Origin: Exiguobacterium sp. FSL W8-0210
Lineage (GTDB): Bacteria > Bacillota > Bacilli > Exiguobacteriales > Exiguobacteriaceae
Assembly: GCF_038006045.1 (NCBI RefSeq)
Contig: NZ_JBBOUK010000001.1
Location: forward strand, 2,149,001-2,213,000
Direction: 5' to 3'
Length of the DNA stretch: 64,000 bases
Shown here: positions 35,890 to 45,614 of the stretch, piece by piece
Layout of the letters: the number at the start of each line of letters is the position of its first letter
Position numbering within the stretch: the first letter of the stretch is position 1
Made by a program: the position numbers and the translations under genes
The notes under the pieces: generated by a model
Told to the model about the DNA's origin: nothing
The model's database searches: none
The model's input: the letters and a program-made list of their open reading frames with translations, nothing else

Positions 35890-37230
35890 TCACCGGTTCA
35901 CAGCTTTTGCAGAAGGTGTCGTCTCTTCTGATGTCATGACATCATCTTCGAGCCCTTCGAACAAGTCTTCGTTTAATGCAAACGTATCCATGAACTGCGC
36001 AATCCGCTCATCGGCATCTGGCTTCGCTGCCGCATCTTTAATATAAGACAACGGCTCACGCAACAACTGGTTGATGATTGATTTCATGTGTTTGCCAATG
36101 ACGGTTTTTTCGCGTTTTGACATATCCGGTAATTTCCGTTCCAAGCTTTGCATCGTTTCTTGTTGAATCCGCAATGCCTGGTCTCGTAATTCCGTGATGA
36201 TCGGTACGACACCAAGTGTCGTCATCCAACCTTCGAACTCAGCGATTGCTGCTTCGATCCGTTGTTCGATCTTCGCCGCTTCCTTCATCCGTTCCGCCAT
36301 GTTTTGTTGGACAATCGATGTCAAATCATCGACATCGTACAAATGAACACCCGGTAAATCACCGACGGTCGGTTCAATGTCCCTTGGTACGGCGATATCG
36401 ATCAAGAGGAATGGACGATCGTGCCGGAACAGCTGTGCTGCCGCGATGTCTTCCCGTTTGATGATGGCACGTTTGGCACCTGTTGAAGAGATGACGATGT
36501 CTGCCCGAAGCAAACCGCACTGCATCTCGTTAATCGAATGTGCCGATCCTTCGAACCGATTCGCGACCTCTTCTGCTTTAGCTAACGTCCGGTTAAAGAC
36601 CGTGATATCGCGTGCCCCTGCTTCATATAGGTTGAGCGTCGTCAATTCGCCGGTTTCTCCCGCACCGATGACGACGATTGATTTATCTTCAAGCGATCCA
36701 AGTAACTGTTCGGCAAGCGTGACAGCAGCAGCACTGACAGAAACGGCATTTTCACCGATTCCAGTTTCTGCGTGAGCCCGTTTGGCGAGCGTGACCGCTT
36801 CTTTGAAGAGTTTATTGAAGACCGTTCCTGTCGTTTCAAGCTTCTGCGCCATGAAGAAGCTTGTCTTCACTTGACCAAGGATCTGCGTTTCACCGACAAT
36901 CATCGAATCAAGTCCACTTGTCACGCGGAACAGATGCTTCATCGCATCAAACCCTTCATGAATGAAGAGATACGGCTCGAGTTCCTCCATCGTCAAACCG
37001 AACCAGTTTGCAAGGAAACGTTTCGTATAATATCGTCCTGTATGTGGCTGATCCGTCACGACGTACAGTTCCGTCCGATTACATGTCGAGACGATGACAC
37101 TTTCAAAAATACTTTTTTCATCGCGCAATGCGACGACCGCTCCCTTCATCTCATGCTCCCCAAATGAGACTTGTTCGCGTATTGATACAGGCGCTGTTTT
37201 GTTATTCAAGCCGACCACTACGATATGCAT
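35890..37230 (-). CDS. hemA: Glutamyl-tRNA reductase
   Basis: HemA reduces Glu-tRNA to glutamate-1-semialdehyde, the committed step of the C5 pathway. The 446-residue protein has catalytic Cys50 in VSTCNRTELYVV, the NADPH site VVIGAGETGELT and a C-terminal dimerisation helix bundle. GTAAGGGG precedes the ATG. It is first in the hem operon. A hemX-like gene, next in Bacillus, is absent. The promoter carries a PerR-like box. Confidence 0.96.
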   Translation of the reverse strand: MHIVVVGLNNKTAPVSIREQVSFGEHEMKGAVVALRDEKSIFESVIVSTCNRTELYVVTDQPHTGRYYTKRFLANWFGLTMEELEPYLFIHEGFDAMKHLFRVTSGLDSMIVGETQILGQVKTSFFMAQKLETTGTVFNKLFKEAVTLAKRAHAETGIGENAVSVSAAAVTLAEQLLGSLEDKSIVVIGAGETGELTTLNLYEAGARDITVFNRTLAKAEEVANRFEGSAHSINEMQCGLLRADIVISSTGAKRAIIKREDIAAAQLFRHDRPFLLIDIAVPRDIEPTVGDLPGVHLYDVDDLTSIVQQNMAERMKEAAKIEQRIEAAIAEFEGWMTTLGVVPIITELRDQALRIQQETMQSLERKLPDMSKREKTVIGKHMKSIINQLLREPLSYIKDAAAKPDADERIAQFMDTFALNEDLFEGLEDDVMTSEETTPSAKAVNR

Positions 37231-37291
37231 GCGCTCTACCCCTTACGTCCAAAGATTTCGTTCCGATCTATCTTTTCGTTCTCTATCCTAC

Positions 37292-37319
37292 ATTATAACC
37301 ATTATAAAAAAGATTCCAA
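37292..37319 (-). promoter_or_regulatory. Promoter of hemA operon
   Basis: TTGGAA (37319-37314) and a perfect TATAAT (37297-37292) are spaced by 16 bases, about 62 bases before the hemA start. Confidence 0.7.
37293..37307 (-). promoter_or_regulatory. PerR-like operator overlapping the hemA -10
   Basis: TTATAATGGTTATAA matches the 7-1-7 PerR consensus TTATAATNATTATAA at all positions but one. In B. subtilis the hemA operon is a known PerR target. Palindromic AT-rich promoters can match by chance, so the call needs a perR gene and binding data. Confidence 0.6.
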
Positions 37320-37408
37320 TCAATTTATAAACTAAAATGAGTCGAAGTTGTGAAATCTTCTTCATTTTTTCTCTTCTTCTACCTTATCCCTCTCTCATGA
37401 AAATCACA

Positions 37409-37440
37409 AACCCTCTGCTCCTAAAAAGGTCAGAGGGTTA
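37409..37440 (-). terminator. Hairpin after the AI-2E-family gene
   Basis: AACCCTCTG pairs with CAGAGGGTT around a T-rich loop, just after the stop codon of the 37445-38587 gene. The following TGTGATTTTC is only moderately T-rich. Confidence 0.55.
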
Positions 37441-37444
37441 CACT

Positions 37445-38587
37445 TTACTTCAAGGATTCAGGTGATACCGTCACGTCCGGTACGTCGAGACGTTGCTGAC
37501 GTAAACGATAGATCCGAGCGATATTTTGAATGACGACTTTTGTGACCGCATAGGTCGGAACTGCTAGGATGACACCAATGATTCCACCAATTTTCCCAGC
37601 AACGAGCAAGACGATGATGATCGTCAGCGGATGAACCTTGAGTGTTTTCCCTTGGACATAAGGAGAAATCAAGTTCGACTCGATTTGCTGCGCGACGACG
37701 ATCGTGATGATCGCATAGACGGCTTTGATCGGATCATCGATGAACCCGACGATGACCGCTGGTACAGCACCGATGTAAGGTCCAAGATATGGAATGATGT
37801 TCGTGACCGTACAGAATAAGGCAAGCAGTAACGCATATTGAATATCTGAGATGAAGAAGCCAATCAATGACATGAGACCGACACAGATTGAGACGATAAC
37901 CTGTCCATTGACATAATGCTTCACTGTCACGTGCATATCGTGCAAGATTTTACGCGTTTCTGTTTCATAGCTTTTCGGCAACAGCTTCACGACGGAATCC
38001 GGAAACTTATAGCCGTCAAGCAACATGTAAACTAAGATGAACGGCACTAAGACAATGATTAAGACGGTCGAAGAGATGACACCGAAAATCGTTCCGACAG
38101 ACGTCGAGACAGACTTAAAGACTGTACCAATATACGACGTTGCTTCATTCGTCCACTTGTCAAATAAGTCCGTATTCTCGTGAACCCATGTCGAGATGAA
38201 ACGATTGTCCATCAATTGATCGCGTAAGTTTAACGTCTGATCGCGCAATTCGATGACGAGCGTCGGAATGCTTGTCGCAAAATCCGTCACCTGCTCGACT
38301 AAGATCGGTCCGATCGAAGCGACAGCAATCGTCAGAATCGTGATGAAACCAAGCAAGACGATCAACACGGCAAGACCACGTTTCTTGACGCGTTTTTGCA
38401 ATGCATCTACGATACCGAGCGTGAAATAATAGAAAATCCCCGCAATGATCAGCGGTGGGAAGATTAATGCCAGCATGACTTTAATCGGCTGGAATAAAAA
38501 TGAGATCTTTGTACCGACCCAGATAACGAGAAAAATCACCAATACCCAGATTAATGCCTTAAACCATTTATTTCGAAGCAAATCCAA
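37445..38587 (-). CDS. AI-2E family transporter (YtvI/TqsA-like permease)
   Basis: The protein has about eight membrane segments with a long central extracytoplasmic region (about 110-185), and the family pattern VPFILVYMLLDG plus C-terminal LIIIVLLVAGKIGGIIGVILAVP. Family members have been linked to AI-2 export or ion antiport; the substrate is not readable. The start is uncertain: a TTG at 38587 has GGGAG nine bases upstream and gives 380 residues starting before the first helix; a GTG at 38596 sits too close to that site; the long frame to 38722 crosses a promoter-like TATAAT. It is set off from ysxC by a terminator. Confidence 0.85.
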   Translation of the reverse strand: MDLLRNKWFKALIWVLVIFLVIWVGTKISFLFQPIKVMLALIFPPLIIAGIFYYFTLGIVDALQKRVKKRGLAVLIVLLGFITILTIAVASIGPILVEQVTDFATSIPTLVIELRDQTLNLRDQLMDNRFISTWVHENTDLFDKWTNEATSYIGTVFKSVSTSVGTIFGVISSTVLIIVLVPFILVYMLLDGYKFPDSVVKLLPKSYETETRKILHDMHVTVKHYVNGQVIVSICVGLMSLIGFFISDIQYALLLALFCTVTNIIPYLGPYIGAVPAVIVGFIDDPIKAVYAIITIVVAQQIESNLISPYVQGKTLKVHPLTIIIVLLVAGKIGGIIGVILAVPTYAVTKVVIQNIARIYRLRQQRLDVPDVTVSPESLK

Positions 38588-38692
38588 ACCATTCACACTC
38601 CCATTTATTACATAGTCATTATAGCTATTCTTACACACTATATTACGAAATAATAGTTTTTTCATAAAACATATCTTATGTACCATACATAA

Positions 38693-38730
38693 AAAAAGCC
38701 TACGAAATCTTACTGATTTCATAGGCTTAA
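38693..38730 (-). terminator. Rho-independent terminator after ysxC
   Basis: AAGCCTATGAAATC pairs with GATTTCGTAGGCTT (one mismatch) and is followed by seven T on the minus strand. It ends the clpX-lon-ysxC unit. Confidence 0.9.
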
Positions 38731-38737
38731 CATCAAT

Positions 38738-39319
38738 TCATAGTAAGCGATAAATGGCTTCCCACGCTGCATCGACGCCTTCTCCAGTCTCAGATGAGAA
38801 AGGAATCAATGTATCTTGACCATCAAATTGCAACTTACGTTTAATCGCCGCGATATGTTTATCACGTTGACTCTTCTTGATTTTATCGAGTTTTGTCGCA
38901 ACGACGATGACCGGTAGATCGTAATACTTCAAGAAATCATACATCGTCACATCGTCCGCAGACGGATCGTGTCGGATGTCGACGAGCTGTACGACACCTT
39001 TGAGGATTTCCCGTTGTGTGAAGTACTTCTCCATCATTTTGCCCCACGCTTCACGCTCCGTCTTTGAGACTTTCGCATATCCGTAACCCGGTACATCAAC
39101 GAACATGACTTCATCATTGATGTTGAAGAAGTTCAAGGTTTGCGTTTTACCTGGTTTCGAAGATGTCCGCGCGAGTGCTTTACGCTGGACCAGTTTATTG
39201 ATGAAAGAGGACTTTCCGACGTTCGATCGCCCAGCGAGTGCCACTTCTGGCAACAATGGCTCCGGATAATGTTCCGGATTGACGCCACTCGTAATAAAAT
39301 CAGCTTTATAAATTTTCAT
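38738..39319 (-). CDS. ysxC: Ribosome biogenesis GTPase YsxC/EngB
   Basis: This essential GTPase acts in late 50S assembly. The 193-residue protein has G1 [10 protein letters not shown]2 [12 protein letters not shown]3 DVPGYGYAK and G4 TKLDK. It directly follows lon (one-base gap), as in Bacillus, and is last in its operon. Confidence 0.96.
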   Translation of the reverse strand: MKIYKADFITSGVNPEHYPEPLLPEVALAGRSNVGKSSFINKLVQRKALARTSSKPGKTQTLNFFNINDEVMFVDVPGYGYAKVSKTEREAWGKMMEKYFTQREILKGVVQLVDIRHDPSADDVTMYDFLKYYDLPVIVVATKLDKIKKSQRDKHIAAIKRKLQFDGQDTLIPFSSETGEGVDAAWEAIYRLL

Positions 39320-39320
39320 G

Positions 39321-41630
39321 TTACTCTCCTTTTAATGCATGTTCGAGCACTTGCTCCATCGTCGCGACCGGAATGAATTCCATTCCTGCGCGGACGCTTT
39401 CCGGGATATCATCGATGTCCCGCGTATTGTCTTGCGGTAGTAGAACGGTCGTCAAGCCCGCACGGTGTGCTGCGAGTGACTTCTCCTTTAGTCCACCGAT
39501 TGGTAAGACACGTCCACGCAACGTGATTTCACCCGTCATTCCGACGTCTCGGCGAACCGGACGTTTTGTTAAAGCGGAAATCAATGCTGTCGCGAGTGTG
39601 ATCCCAGCAGATGGACCATCTTTTGGTACGGCACCCTCAGGAACGTGGATGTGAATGTCTTGCGTTTCGTAGAAGTTCGGTTCGATGCCAAGGGACGTCG
39701 CATTCGCTCGGACGAAGCTGTACGCGGTCTGAGCCGACTCTTGCATGACATCCCCGAGTTTCCCGGTTAACTGCAATTTCCCTTTACCTGGAGCAAGGCT
39801 GACTTCGATCGTCAACGTATCGCCCCCAAAAGCAGTATACGCTAAACCAGTCACCGCGCCAATCATATCTTCGAGCTCGCCTTGACCATAGCGGTAAATC
39901 GGTTTGCCTAGGAAATCGTCCAGATTACGCTTCGTCACCGTCACCCGTTTCTTCTCACCCATCGCGATTTGTTTCGCTGCTTTCCGGCAAAGTGAGCCGA
40001 GGACACGTTCGAGATTCCGGACACCGGCTTCTCGTGTATAACGACGGACGACTTCTTCTAGCGCGTCTGCTTTGACCGTCAATTGGCTCTTTTTCAGACC
40101 GTGTTCAGCCAGTTGCTTCGATAAGAGATGACGAACGGCGATCTCCGTCTTCTCTTGTTCCGTATAGCCACCGATTTGAATCAGTTCCATACGGTCAAGC
40201 AACGGTCCGGGGATGTTTGAGACATCGTTCGCTGTCGCGATGAACAGAACGTTCGATAGATCGAACGGTTCTTCGATATAGTGATCGGAGAAGCTGTTGT
40301 TTTGTTCCGGATCAAGAACTTCGAGCATCGCGGACGACGGATCACCACGGAAGTCATTTGACATCTTATCGATCTCATCGAGCAGGAAGACCGGGTTGTT
40401 CGTTCTTGCTTGTTTTAAACCGCGAATGATCCGTCCTGGCATCGCACCGATATACGTCCGGCGATGTCCACGAATCTCCGCTTCGTCGCGCACGCCACCA
40501 AGTGAGACACGGACGAACTTCCGCTCAAGTGCTGTAGCAATCGAACGGGCAAGCGACGTTTTCCCGACTCCTGGAGGACCAGAAAGACAAAGAATCGGTC
40601 CACGCAATGAGTCGGTCAATTGACGAACGGCAAGATACTCAAGGATTCGTTCTTTGACCTTCTCTAGACCGTAATGGTCCTTTTCAAGCTGTTCCGAAGC
40701 AGCTGAGACGTTCAAGAAATCATCGGTTGCTTCATTCCACGGCAACGAGAAGAACCATTCGAGATAGTTGCGAATGACCCCATGTTCGGGACTCGTCGCC
40801 GGTACGACCGCTAAACGACTGATTTCCTTCTCGACGTTTGCAACCGTCGTTTCTGGTAAATCAAGCATCGCTAGCTGCTCCCGGTATTTCGTCGCATCGC
40901 TTTCAACAGAAGCCGACTCGCCACCGAGTTCTTGTTGAATCGTCTTCAATTGTTCCCGCAAGTAATACTCGCGTTGCGATTGTTCAATCGTCTTCTTCGT
41001 CCGTTCACGCATCTCACGTTCGAGTTCGACGACTTCATATTCGTGTTTCATGACATCAAGCAACATCAATCCTCGTTCGACCGGATCCTGTTGTTCGAGA
41101 AACTCCTGCTTCTTCGAAATATCGATTGGTAGCTTCGACGTAATATAGTCCGTCAATGAATCGAGGCGTTCGTATGTCTCGAACCGGCGACGTTCATCGG
41201 TTCCGATTCCTTTGATCCGGGAGACGAGTTGACCAAACTGTTCTTTGATGAGACGAACGAGCGCTTCTTGTTTCGCTCCTTTGATGTCCATCTTCTCGAT
41301 TGGTTCAATGACGGCTTGATAACCCTCGTCCGTCTCCTCGACGTTTTCGATCCGGACGCGTTCCTTCCCGATGACGCGGACACGGACCGTATCATTCCCG
41401 AGTTCACTCATCTTCGCGATTTGAACGAGCGTACCAACCTGATGCAACCCGTCGACAGACGGCTCTGCTTCTGGATCACGCTGTGTGACGACGACGAGAT
41501 CGATTTCGTGTTCCTTTGATGCAAGTAAGGCTTTCAAGGATACCGGACGCCCGACATCGATCGTCAATCCGATCAACGGATACGCGACGACACCTCGTAA
41601 CGGTAAAAGTGGATATTGTTTTTTCTTCAT
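39321..41630 (-). CDS. lon: ATP-dependent protease Lon (LonA)
   Basis: The 769-residue protein has the LonA N-terminal domain ([12 protein letters not shown]), Walker A (GPPGVGKTS), Walker B ([10 protein letters not shown]) and the Ser-Lys dyad in PKDGPSAGI and [14 protein letters not shown]. Lon degrades misfolded and regulatory proteins. It starts behind TAGGAGG. It lies 69 bases downstream of clpX with a terminator-like hairpin between; the sporulation-type lonB found here in Bacillus is absent. Confidence 0.97.
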   Translation of the reverse strand: MKKKQYPLLPLRGVVAYPLIGLTIDVGRPVSLKALLASKEHEIDLVVVTQRDPEAEPSVDGLHQVGTLVQIAKMSELGNDTVRVRVIGKERVRIENVEETDEGYQAVIEPIEKMDIKGAKQEALVRLIKEQFGQLVSRIKGIGTDERRRFETYERLDSLTDYITSKLPIDISKKQEFLEQQDPVERGLMLLDVMKHEYEVVELEREMRERTKKTIEQSQREYYLREQLKTIQQELGGESASVESDATKYREQLAMLDLPETTVANVEKEISRLAVVPATSPEHGVIRNYLEWFFSLPWNEATDDFLNVSAASEQLEKDHYGLEKVKERILEYLAVRQLTDSLRGPILCLSGPPGVGKTSLARSIATALERKFVRVSLGGVRDEAEIRGHRRTYIGAMPGRIIRGLKQARTNNPVFLLDEIDKMSNDFRGDPSSAMLEVLDPEQNNSFSDHYIEEPFDLSNVLFIATANDVSNIPGPLLDRMELIQIGGYTEQEKTEIAVRHLLSKQLAEHGLKKSQLTVKADALEEVVRRYTREAGVRNLERVLGSLCRKAAKQIAMGEKKRVTVTKRNLDDFLGKPIYRYGQGELEDMIGAVTGLAYTAFGGDTLTIEVSLAPGKGKLQLTGKLGDVMQESAQTAYSFVRANATSLGIEPNFYETQDIHIHVPEGAVPKDGPSAGITLATALISALTKRPVRRDVGMTGEITLRGRVLPIGGLKEKSLAAHRAGLTTVLLPQDNTRDIDDIPESVRAGMEFIPVATMEQVLEHALKGE

Positions 41631-41645
41631 TCGAATTCCTCCTAA

Positions 41646-41689
41646 ACAAAAAGACTCGGAAAGGCGTACAAGTAGCCTCCGAGCCGATT
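41646..41689 (-). terminator. Hairpin terminator between clpX and lon
   Basis: GCTCGGAGGC pairs with GCCTTTCCGAG (imperfect) around a loop and is followed by CTTTTTG. It could reduce transcription into lon. Confidence 0.65.
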
Positions 41690-41699
41690 TGTCACGGTG

Positions 41700-42965
41700 T
41701 TACGCCGTTTCTTTTTCTTTCCCATGTTCAATTGTACCATCTTTCAACTCAAGCGTTGGACCGCGTTTACCAGTCAACGTTTCTGCTGTAATGATGACTT
41801 TCGCGATGTCTTCACGCGATGGGATTTCGAACATGATATCAAGCATAGTTTCTTCGATGATCGAACGAAGACCACGCGCACCTGTTTTACGTTCGATTGC
41901 AAGTTTTGCAATCTCAAGAAGTGCATCTTCCGTGAAGTCGAGTTCGACATCATCGAGTTGAAGCATTTTCTTATATTGTTTCACGAGGGCGTTTTTCGGT
42001 TTCGTCAAGATTTGAACGAGTGCCTCTTCATCAAGTGGCTCGAGCGTCGCCATGACCGGCAAACGACCGATGAACTCCGGAATCAAACCGAACTTTTGAA
42101 GATCTTCTGGTAATGCAGCTGCTAGAATTTCTTTTTGTGTAAGGTTACGGTTCTCTGAATCGTTTCCGAATCCGATGACTTTTTTACCAAGACGACGTTT
42201 GATCGACTGATCGATACCATCGAATGCGCCACCGACGATGAACAAGATGTTCGTCGTATCGATTTGGATGAATTCTTGATGTGGGTGTTTCCGTCCACCT
42301 TGTGGCGGTACACTCGCAACCGTTCCTTCCAAAATCTTCAGCAAGGCTTGTTGGACACCTTCACCAGATACGTCACGTGTAATCGACGGGTTTTCTGATT
42401 TACGAGCAATCTTATCGATCTCATCAATGTAGATGATGCCTTTTTCAGCCTTCTCAACATCGTAGTCCGCTGCTTGGATGAGTTTCAATAGGATGTTCTC
42501 GACGTCTTCACCAACATAACCGGCTTCCGTCAAACTTGTTGCATCTGCAATCGCAAACGGTACGTTCAAGATACGTGCCATCGTTTGGGCAAGAAGTGTT
42601 TTACCGCTACCTGTTGGTCCAATCATGACGATGTTCGATTTCGAAAGCTCGACATCATCTGCGCGACCACCAGCATTGATTCGTTTATAGTGATTGTACA
42701 TCGCTACAGACAACGATTTCTTAGCTTTCTCCTGACCGATGACATAATCGTCAAGTGTCGTACGAATTTCATGCGGTTTTGGAACATTTTTCAGCTCGAC
42801 TTCTTCTTCAGTACCGAGTTCTTCCTCTACGATTTCATTGCAGAGTTCGATACACTCGTCGCAAATGTAAACGCCAGGTCCAGCAACAAGTTTGCGTACT
42901 TGTTCTTGTGTCTTTCCACAGAAAGAACATTTTAGCTGACCTTTTTCTTCGTTAAATTTAAACAT
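41700..42965 (-). CDS. clpX: ClpXP unfoldase subunit ClpX
   Basis: The 421-residue AAA+ protein starts with the C4 zinc finger ([11 protein letters not shown], then CDECIELC), has Walker A ([12 protein letters not shown]), Walker B ([10 protein letters not shown]) and the IGF loop (KVIGFGND) that docks onto ClpP. The start at 42965 ([13 protein letters not shown]) has GGGGTGG upstream; the frame extends 19 codons further into the promoter. It lies between tig and lon as in Bacillus. clpP is not in the window. Confidence 0.96.
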   Translation of the reverse strand: MFKFNEEKGQLKCSFCGKTQEQVRKLVAGPGVYICDECIELCNEIVEEELGTEEEVELKNVPKPHEIRTTLDDYVIGQEKAKKSLSVAMYNHYKRINAGGRADDVELSKSNIVMIGPTGSGKTLLAQTMARILNVPFAIADATSLTEAGYVGEDVENILLKLIQAADYDVEKAEKGIIYIDEIDKIARKSENPSITRDVSGEGVQQALLKILEGTVASVPPQGGRKHPHQEFIQIDTTNILFIVGGAFDGIDQSIKRRLGKKVIGFGNDSENRNLTQKEILAAALPEDLQKFGLIPEFIGRLPVMATLEPLDEEALVQILTKPKNALVKQYKKMLQLDDVELDFTEDALLEIAKLAIERKTGARGLRSIIEETMLDIMFEIPSREDIAKVIITAETLTGKRGPTLELKDGTIEHGKEKETA

Positions 42966-43037
42966 AAAGGTCCACCCCTTTAACGTGGAAATTGTATGGA
43001 CGCCTGTAGCATCCCGTCTCACGTTTTACTATTTATG

Positions 43038-43067
43038 ATTGTAGCATGAACAAGGAAAGTCTTTCAA
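43038..43067 (-). promoter_or_regulatory. Promoter of clpX
   Basis: TTGAAA (43067-43062) and TACAAT (43043-43038) are separated by 18 bases, about 75 bases before the clpX start. Confidence 0.65.
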
Positions 43068-43113
43068 ATCCTGGACGAACGATTTACAGTTTGATGTTCT
43101 GAACCAAGGATCG

Positions 43114-43130
43114 TTTGTCCTTGTTTGACC
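43114..43130 (-). promoter_or_regulatory. CtsR-like operator upstream of clpX
   Basis: GGTCAAACAAGGACAAA matches the CtsR heptad repeat (RGTCAAA, NAN, RGTCAAA) with one mismatch, in the second heptad. It lies about 47 bases upstream of the -35 of the clpX promoter, further than usual, so its effect is uncertain. Confidence 0.5.
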
Positions 43131-43138
43131 TATCGTAC

Positions 43139-43182
43139 AAAAAAATCGACTCCAAGACCAGAAATTGGGCTTGAAGTCGATC
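43139..43182 (-). terminator. Rho-independent terminator after tig
   Basis: ATCGACTTCAAG pairs with CTTGGAGTCGAT (one mismatch) and is followed by seven T, just after the tig stop codon. Confidence 0.9.
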
Positions 43183-43199
43183 GAAAACCATGAAATGGC

Positions 43200-44492
43200 T
43201 TATTTTGCTTTTGCGTTGTCGACGAGAACATCGATAGCTTTACGGAATTGAAGATCGCCTTTAAGCGTTTCAAGACCACCTTGTGGTGCAAGCATCGTTT
43301 CAAGTTGATCTGCAGGGATGTTGTAGAGTTCTGACATTGATTGAAGTTCAGCTTGAGTTTCCTCATCTGTTACTTCGATTTTTTCGTCAGCAACGATTTG
43401 CTTGAGGACGAGACGTGCTTTAACGCGCTCTTCCGCTTGCTCTTTCATTTCAGAACGCATTGCCTCTTCTGTCGTTCCAGTCAACTGGAAGTACATGTTG
43501 AGGTCGATGCCTTGTGATTGAATACGTTGTGTGAACTCTTGAACCATACGCTCGACTTCGTTTTCGACCATGACTTCTGGAAGATCAACTGTCGCGTTTT
43601 TCGTAGCCGCTTCGACTAACTCATCGCGCATTGAAGCATCAGCTTCTTGTTTGCGTGTGTTTTCGAGACGCGTACGAATTTTTGTTTTCAACTCGTCGAG
43701 TGAAGAAACTTCTTCATCCATTTCTTTTGCGAACTCATCTGTCAATTCAGGGAGCTCTTGTGCTTTAACTTCGTGGATCGTTACTTTGAATGTAACTGGT
43801 TTTCCAGCGAGTGATGCTTCGTGGTATTCCTCTGGGAATGTCACTTCAAGATCTTTTTGCTCGCCAGTTTTTAAACCGACCATTTGCTCTTCGAATCCAG
43901 GAATGAAGTTTCCAGAACCGATGACGAGTGAGTAGTTCTCAGCAGTTCCGCCGTCGAATTGGTTTTCCCCATCGAAACCTGCGAAGTCGAATACGACTGT
44001 ATCGCCATTCTCGATGACGCCATCTTCTTTAACGACGAGTTCTGCACCGCGTTCTTGCAATGTTTTGAGTTCAGCGTCGACGTCTTCGTCAGTAACGTTC
44101 GTTTCAACTGCTGTGTACTCAAGACCTTTGTACTCACCGAGTGTAGCTTCTGGCTCGATGACGAACGTGATTTTGAATTCGACTGGCTTGCCTTTTTCGA
44201 GTGTTTCAACGTCGATGTTCTCAAGCGCGATTGGCTCGATTCCTGATTCGACGACTGCACCTTCGATTGTGTCCTTGTAAAGGATATCGAGTGCATCTTG
44301 GTACAGTGCTTCTTCACCGTACATTTTGTTGAACATTGCGCGTGGCATTTTTCCTTTACGGAAACCAGGTGTGTTCAAAGTCTTAACGACTTTCTTGAAC
44401 GCTTGGTCTACCGCTTTATCAAATGCTTCAGCAGGCGCTTCATACGTGAGGACGCCGAGGCTACCTGATTGTTTTTCCCATTTTGCAGTCAT
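43200..44492 (-). CDS. tig: Trigger factor (ribosome-bound chaperone)
   Basis: Trigger factor is a ribosome-associated chaperone and prolyl isomerase. The 430-residue protein has the ribosome-docking GFRKGKMPRAM motif (near residue 43), the FKBP-type PPIase domain (about 150-240, VVFDFAGFDGENQFDGG) and the long helical C-terminal chaperone domain. The start at 44492 (MTAKWEKQSG) has GGAGGG upstream; eight extra codons are possible but have no better site. Confidence 0.96.
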   Translation of the reverse strand: MTAKWEKQSGSLGVLTYEAPAEAFDKAVDQAFKKVVKTLNTPGFRKGKMPRAMFNKMYGEEALYQDALDILYKDTIEGAVVESGIEPIALENIDVETLEKGKPVEFKITFVIEPEATLGEYKGLEYTAVETNVTDEDVDAELKTLQERGAELVVKEDGVIENGDTVVFDFAGFDGENQFDGGTAENYSLVIGSGNFIPGFEEQMVGLKTGEQKDLEVTFPEEYHEASLAGKPVTFKVTIHEVKAQELPELTDEFAKEMDEEVSSLDELKTKIRTRLENTRKQEADASMRDELVEAATKNATVDLPEVMVENEVERMVQEFTQRIQSQGIDLNMYFQLTGTTEEAMRSEMKEQAEERVKARLVLKQIVADEKIEVTDEETQAELQSMSELYNIPADQLETMLAPQGGLETLKGDLQFRKAIDVLVDNAKAK

Positions 44493-44602
44493 GCTGAGTC
44501 CCTCCAAAATTGTCAATTAGCGTACATGTGTGTACAACAAGTCACATTATAGCACAATCGTTCTGACGATTACCACTGTTGAACGAATCGTTTCCTGATG
44601 TC

Positions 44603-45586
44603 TCAATCGAAGTAAATTTGCTCGAATGCAATGACTTCCGGATAAAGGATATGCGCCGCTCGATATAACCGCTTCGCCAGCGGACTGAGGATACGTTCCG
44701 GTTCTTCACGTTCAAATGTCAGACCTGCGAGTTCTTCGCATGCTGCGAGCCACTTCTCCATGTCTGCTCCGATTCGTTCTCGTTCTTCAAGATGGATCAA
44801 TTGATCCGATCGCAGGACGAGCAACGCTCGAAACGGATCCATTCGCTCTAACGTATGCATCGATGCCAGTAACGCTTGTTGCTCCTGTTGATGTACTAGC
44901 AGGATTTCTTCTAACTCTTCACGTGACGAGATCGTCCAGTCTACATCTAAGTGTGGCACATGAATGCTTACCGGATATGGCACGTGATGAAGCACGCTTC
45001 CTAATAACTGATCAATGACGAGTAGACTTTGATGTGCTGTCTCTTGCGCCTGAAGGTATTTTTGTGTGATGTATGCAATGAGCTCATGTGTCCGTTCGAA
45101 TTCCACACCGGTCAATTGGCGCATTTGTTCGACCCAACTGCCGTGTCGCAACACATGCATCAATTCCGTTGCTGCTGTTACCTCACGCTGCGCAACAGGG
45201 TTGTTTTGAACTGCCGGCTTTTGTTCGCGAACACGCATCTGTTGTTTGATTTCATCTAATTGAAGCGCGAGCCCATAAGGCAGATACGGTGACGCCGAGC
45301 GCAAAGCGAGTTTCATCGGATAACGTTCTCCGAGTTCATAAAGAAAGAGTGCGAGTACTTGCTCGACACCCTCGACTTCAAGAAATCGTTCTGCCACTGT
45401 TTCAAATCGTTCACGGTCATGCATTAAGAGTGGTTGAATGACATAGAGCCGGTGTAAGACATCTTCTCCTGTCAATTGGTCAGTCTCTAATTCCATAATC
45501 AATTGTTCTTGTTTAGAAGCGGTCAAACGAAGAATCCGCGCTCGTTCTACTTCTAGTTCATGTTCCATCCAGCGCGATGTCCCCAT
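44603..45586 (-). CDS. Helical protein of unknown function, cytoplasmic
   Basis: The start at 45586 (MGTSRWMEHELEVERARIL) has AAGGAG nine bases upstream and gives 327 residues; an ATG at 45610 is the alternative. The sequence is rich in Glu, Leu, Arg and Gln, predicts as mostly helical, and has no signal, membrane helix, zinc site or known catalytic motif. I do not recognise the family. In Bacillus the neighbouring gene before tig is a TPR protein (ysoA), but no TPR consensus is visible here. It follows the lipoprotein gene by 28 bases. Confidence 0.75.
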   Translation of the reverse strand: MGTSRWMEHELEVERARILRLTASKQEQLIMELETDQLTGEDVLHRLYVIQPLLMHDRERFETVAERFLEVEGVEQVLALFLYELGERYPMKLALRSASPYLPYGLALQLDEIKQQMRVREQKPAVQNNPVAQREVTAATELMHVLRHGSWVEQMRQLTGVEFERTHELIAYITQKYLQAQETAHQSLLVIDQLLGSVLHHVPYPVSIHVPHLDVDWTISSREELEEILLVHQQEQQALLASMHTLERMDPFRALLVLRSDQLIHLEERERIGADMEKWLAACEELAGLTFEREEPERILSPLAKRLYRAAHILYPEVIAFEQIYFD

Positions 45587-45614
45587 ATTCCGGCACTCCT
45601 TCATGTTCAACTTC

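Noticed and set aside
44603-45586. TPR protein (YsoA-like) by position
   Set aside because: No TPR consensus can be aligned, so synteny alone is not enough.
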